Part shown: positions 7,857-10,386 of the stretch, one piece after another
Layout of the letters: the number at the start of each line of letters is the position of its first letter
How positions within the stretch are numbered: position 1 is the first letter of the stretch
Source: Oceanospirillaceae bacterium UBA2001
GTDB lineage: Bacteria > Pseudomonadota > Gammaproteobacteria > Pseudomonadales > Balneatricaceae
Direction: 5' to 3'
Length of the DNA stretch: 10,386 nucleotides
Assembly (NCBI GenBank): GCA_002335115.1
Contig: DDCR01000022.1
Coordinates: forward strand, 1 to 10,386
The notes under the pieces: model-generated
The model's database searches: none
Seen by the model: the letters and a program-made list of their open reading frames with translations, nothing else
Told to the model about the DNA's origin: nothing
Program-made: the position numbers and the translations under genes

Positions 7857-8660
7857 TTAATCTTCTTCACCCACTGAACCCGCGCCCGGTGGAAACGCTC
7901 TGGCGATGGCACAGGTGGCTTTAGGTGTTTTTAACTTGGCTTGTATTAGCTCTGCAGCATTACCAGTGGCTTGCTGAGCCGACCAGAGTGCAGCAGACTC
8001 TGCAACGCCATAAACACCAACAGTGTCATAAACGTATTGAGAGGGGTTTATTAATAAATCATTGACGGCTGCCAAAGTTTGGGCAGAATAGGTTTGAAAA
8101 CTCTTACCTAAACCTTGAGCTAGCTCAATAAGGCCTTGCTCATCGGCTTTAATATCAATGCTATTAATGCTCACGATATCATCAATAGTGAGCCCTTGTT
8201 GTGTCAAACATTGGTTCAAAAATTCTAATAAATGGGCATGGCTACAATGGCGCTCACAGCCCATGCCTATGGTATATACAGGTTGCAGGTATGGTTGAGC
8301 CGTAGTGACCGCTAAATGTGCCTCTAGCATGTGGCTAATTTGGCGTCCCCACTCGTTGGCACCGCCCTCATGCCCAGACAGCAATGGAATAACAAATTGG
8401 CCTTGCTCATCAAGCACCAGCACAGCTGGGTCTTGGTACTTATTTGTTAATACAGGTGCCAATGTACGCACAGCAATGCCCGTGGCACAGATCAAAATGA
8501 GGCGGTCAGCTTGAGAAAACGCAGCCTGAACCTGGGCCGCAAAGGGTTGTGGTTTTAGCTCAAAGGAAACTAGGCAATCTGGGTCATGATTCAATAGCAT
8601 GGCCTTTAAACGTTCGCCAAGGCGCGCACCAGCATCGGTTAATGCAAAAATTCGGATCAC
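7857..8660 (-). CDS. cbiG: Compact CbiG-family cobalt-precorrin-5A hydrolase (N and C domains, no central domain)
   Basis: CbiG opens the lactone of cobalt-precorrin-5A and releases acetaldehyde, leading to cobalt-precorrin-5B in the oxygen-independent pathway. Residues of about 50-120 match the CbiG N domain: CATGIAVRTLAP, then DPAVLVLDE and LLSGHEGGANEW. Residues of about 128-260 match the CbiG C domain (the CobE-like part): GMGCERHCS, SINSIDIKADEQGLIELA, TYSAQTLAAVN, VGVYGVAESAAL and ATCAIARA. The two are joined by only about eight residues after AVTTA. The roughly 90-100-residue central domain of enterobacterial CbiG (about 350 residues) is absent, giving 267 residues. I chose GTG at 8660: AGGAG (8673-8669) lies 8 bases upstream and the start overlaps the cobI stop as GTGA. 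TTG at 8663, one codon upstream, is the alternative. Family assignment is firm. Full hydrolase activity without the central domain is inferred; a CobE-like role is possible. Confidence 0.9.
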   Translation of the reverse strand: MIRIFALTDAGARLGERLKAMLLNHDPDCLVSFELKPQPFAAQVQAAFSQADRLILICATGIAVRTLAPVLTNKYQDPAVLVLDEQGQFVIPLLSGHEGGANEWGRQISHMLEAHLAVTTAQPYLQPVYTIGMGCERHCSHAHLLEFLNQCLTQQGLTIDDIVSINSIDIKADEQGLIELAQGLGKSFQTYSAQTLAAVNDLLINPSQYVYDTVGVYGVAESAALWSAQQATGNAAELIQAKLKTPKATCAIARAFPPGAGSVGEED

Positions 8661-9424
8661 CAATGACGCTCCTGCCTTAGCACTACGAACAATGAAAAGT
8701 ATGGACCTGCTTGATTAGGTAATTGAGTTACATCGGTTAGAATTTCTTGGTTATCACGACCGATGTAGGCCAAATAGTTGGCATCTGCCATACGACCTGT
8801 TTTATCAAGTATGCCTAAGATACGCGGCCTAGCTCGGCCTGCCTTCATAATAACCACACTATCATGGGTATTAAGGGCCAGTTCTAGCTGGGCGTCGGTG
8901 TGGCGTCCTGTCATGACAACAAAAGATTCTTGTAATAAGGATAGGGGCTGCTGCAGGGCAGACGCTGCACTGTTTACAGAAGAAATACCAGGCACTACAA
9001 GGCATTCGTGGGCATCACTTAAGCGTTCTAGTAGGTAACTAAATGAGCCAAAAAATAGGGGATCGCCTTCGCACAAAAACACGACAGATTTGCCTAGGTT
9101 TAGTTGTTCAATAATGTGCTTAGCACCTAAATCGTAGGCAGCATTAGCTGCAGTTCTATCGGTACTCATGGGCATAGGAATAGCGATTTCTTTGGGCAAA
9201 TCGGCACGACCAAGAATACTAGTGTGAGCAATATTTCGAGCTTGTGAAGTGCCTCCAATGGCCTTACTGGTGGCACTATTAGGCACACCTTTAGCGCTCG
9301 CTAAATAACAAATTACATCGGCAGATTGAATGAGGTAATGGGCTTTTAAGGTAATTAGTAAAGCATCACCTGGGCCAACACCCACTCCATAAAATACGCC
9401 AGCTTGGGCTTCAAAGTTATGCAT
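8657..9424 (-). CDS. cobI: Precorrin-2 C20-methyltransferase CobI (CbiL type)
   Basis: CobI transfers a methyl group from S-adenosylmethionine to C20 of precorrin-2, giving precorrin-3A, the first step committed to corrin; CbiL uses the cobalt-loaded substrate. The 255-residue length fits. Landmarks are YGVGVGPGD (12-20), the specific CEGDPLFFGSFSYLLERL (118-135) that marks CobI/CbiL, VPGISSVNSAASAL (144-157), VMTGRH, and KAGRARPRIL. The ATG at 9424 shares one base with the cobL stop (TAATG), so it is probably translated by reinitiation after cobL; a GAG lies 11 bases upstream and is weak. Its TGA overlaps the GTG start of cbiG. Distinguishing CobI from CbiL needs phylogeny; the cobN context suggests the metal-free form and the cbiG context argues the other way. 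Confidence 0.95.
   Translation of the reverse strand: MHNFEAQAGVFYGVGVGPGDALLITLKAHYLIQSADVICYLASAKGVPNSATSKAIGGTSQARNIAHTSILGRADLPKEIAIPMPMSTDRTAANAAYDLGAKHIIEQLNLGKSVVFLCEGDPLFFGSFSYLLERLSDAHECLVVPGISSVNSAASALQQPLSLLQESFVVMTGRHTDAQLELALNTHDSVVIMKAGRARPRILGILDKTGRMADANYLAYIGRDNQEILTDVTQLPNQAGPYFSLFVVLRQERHW
8669..8673 (-). promoter_or_regulatory. Ribosome binding site of cbiG
   Basis: AGGAG on the minus strand, inside the 3' end of cobI. It is 8 bases from the GTG at 8660 and only 5 from the TTG at 8663, so it favours the GTG start. The GTG also forms the usual GTGA stop/start overlap and yields the normal family opening M-I-R-I-F. Confidence 0.7.
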
Positions 9425-10386
9425 TAGGATGAAATCTCTAGGGCTTTATGCCAGCACACTAAGGTAACAGGCAGTGCGGGGCGCAGTAAATCTTGCCCGG
9501 CAATGGTGTCGTGTCGACTGATGGCCACTTGTAAATAATCAGCGGGCTGTTGCTCTATATGTAGGCTAAATTGCCTCAGTGCAGCCTTACTTGGCTCAGT
9601 CACAGCACTGGCTGCAAGGCGACCACCCGGTTTGAGAAGCTGCCAAGCCAGTTGCATTATGCGACCAAGTTCACCGCCACTGCCACCTATAAAGATCTTG
9701 TCTGGAAATGGTAGTTCTTTGAGGCAATCTGGGGCTCTACCTTGGATAACACTTAAGTTAGCGCTTACGCCAAAAGCTTCTTTGTTAGCTTCCAAGCAGG
9801 CGATGCGCTGGTCGTGATGTTCGATCGCATATACTTGGCCTTGGGGATTCCATAGGGCCCATTCAATCGTGACTCCACCGCAGCCCGCACCGATATCCCA
9901 AGCGATATCTTGGGGAGCAGGTTGCAGTAAACTTAGAATATTAAGCCGCACTTCACGTTTGGTGAGCAAGCCTTTGCCTGACTCGCCATCGGTCACAAAA
10001 TGGGCATCTTCTATGCCGGGAAAATTTGGCATGACATGACCTATGCCTAGGGTATGAACCACGCTCACGTGCAGTGACGCAAAGGGGGTTGAGTTGGTGG
10101 CTAGGTCTTGAGCTATAAATTGCTGTTGGTTTTGATCTTCGTAGCCTAATCGCTCGCATACATGTATCTTTGATAGGCCCAAATTAGCAGCCACTAAGAC
10201 TTTTGCAATGGCTTGAGGATGGCTGTTTTGATCCGTAAGAATTAATAATGTGCGGTGGGGTTGTAAATGGCGCTTAAGGTGATTTAGTGGCCGCCCATGT
10301 AAACTGACGAGTTGGGCATCTTGTAAGGACAGTCCGGTTAATTCGCAAGCACCTTGTAAGCTCGACACGCCGCTAATACAGGTGAC
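9424..10386 (-). CDS. cobL: Precorrin-6Y C5,15-methyltransferase (decarboxylating) CobL, CbiE-CbiT fusion (partial, 5' end beyond the window)
   Basis: CobL methylates C5 and C15 and decarboxylates the C12 acetate of precorrin-6B, giving precorrin-8. The visible part, 320 codons plus a TAA stop, is open through the right edge. The GTG at 10368 is not a real start: it is the valine of the GVSSLQ motif in the middle of the N-terminal CbiE domain, and upstream codons continue in frame (V-T-C-I-S-G). About 80-90 residues are therefore missing from a protein of roughly 400. CbiE landmarks are GVSSLQGA, SLHGRP (residues 28-33 of the visible part) and the ILTD strand. TKREVR (142-147) marks the junction to the CbiT methyltransferase domain, whose S-adenosylmethionine loop is DIGAGCGG (164-171). 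IFIGGSGGEL and LLKPGGRLAASAVT follow. It is the most upstream gene visible and is coupled to cobI through TAATG. Confidence 0.95.
   Translation of the reverse strand, partial: VTCISGVSSLQGACELTGLSLQDAQLVSLHGRPLNHLKRHLQPHRTLLILTDQNSHPQAIAKVLVAANLGLSKIHVCERLGYEDQNQQQFIAQDLATNSTPFASLHVSVVHTLGIGHVMPNFPGIEDAHFVTDGESGKGLLTKREVRLNILSLLQPAPQDIAWDIGAGCGGVTIEWALWNPQGQVYAIEHHDQRIACLEANKEAFGVSANLSVIQGRAPDCLKELPFPDKIFIGGSGGELGRIMQLAWQLLKPGGRLAASAVTEPSKAALRQFSLHIEQQPADYLQVAISRHDTIAGQDLLRPALPVTLVCWHKALEISS

Noticed and set aside
8657..8663. TTG at 8663 as the cbiG start
   Set aside because: The GTG one codon downstream has better spacing to AGGAG, forms the GTGA overlap with the cobI stop and gives the usual family N-terminus. 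TTG remains possible.
9424..10368. cobL starting at the GTG at 10368
   Set aside because: That GTG encodes the valine of a conserved CbiE motif, and the frame continues to the window edge, so the true start lies outside.

Overview
The window is a stretch of a cobalamin (vitamin B12) biosynthesis locus. All eight genes lie on the minus strand, so transcription runs from high to low coordinates. Protein style and a moderate GC content (high 40s percent by eye) suggest a gammaproteobacterium, possibly marine. That placement is inference, because there is no rRNA or other taxonomic marker here.

Layout in transcription order: cobL (precorrin-6Y decarboxylating methyltransferase, 5' end cut by the right edge); cobI (precorrin-2 C20-methyltransferase); a compact cbiG (lactone-opening, acetaldehyde-releasing enzyme family); cobJ (C17-methyltransferase, ring contraction); cobM (C11-methyltransferase). 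Then comes a 302-base non-coding gap, followed by cobW (G3E GTPase with a histidine-rich loop), cobN (large subunit of the late cobaltochelatase) and cobQ (cobyric acid synthase, 3' end cut by the left edge). cobL/cobI, cobI/cbiG and cobN/cobQ overlap by 1 to 4 bases. The other spacings within each block are 9 to 33 bp. The layout reads as two tightly packed blocks, cobL-cobI-cbiG-cobJ-cobM and cobW-cobN-cobQ.

Together the genes cover corrin ring methylation and contraction (CobI, CobJ, CobM, CbiG, CobL), cobalt insertion into the finished ring (CobN, perhaps helped by CobW) and side-chain amidation (CobQ). CobG/CobZ, CobF or CbiD, CobK, CobH, CobB, and the CobS and CobT chelatase partners are not in the window.

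This is a recognisable pathway, not a new system. The points that merit a second look are the mixture of an anaerobic-type enzyme (CbiG) with the late, aerobic-type chelatase (CobN), a CbiG that appears to lack the usual central domain, an N-terminal extension on CobQ, and a 302-base gap before cobW with no recognisable cobalamin riboswitch. I found no mobile elements, CRISPR arrays, tRNA or rRNA genes.
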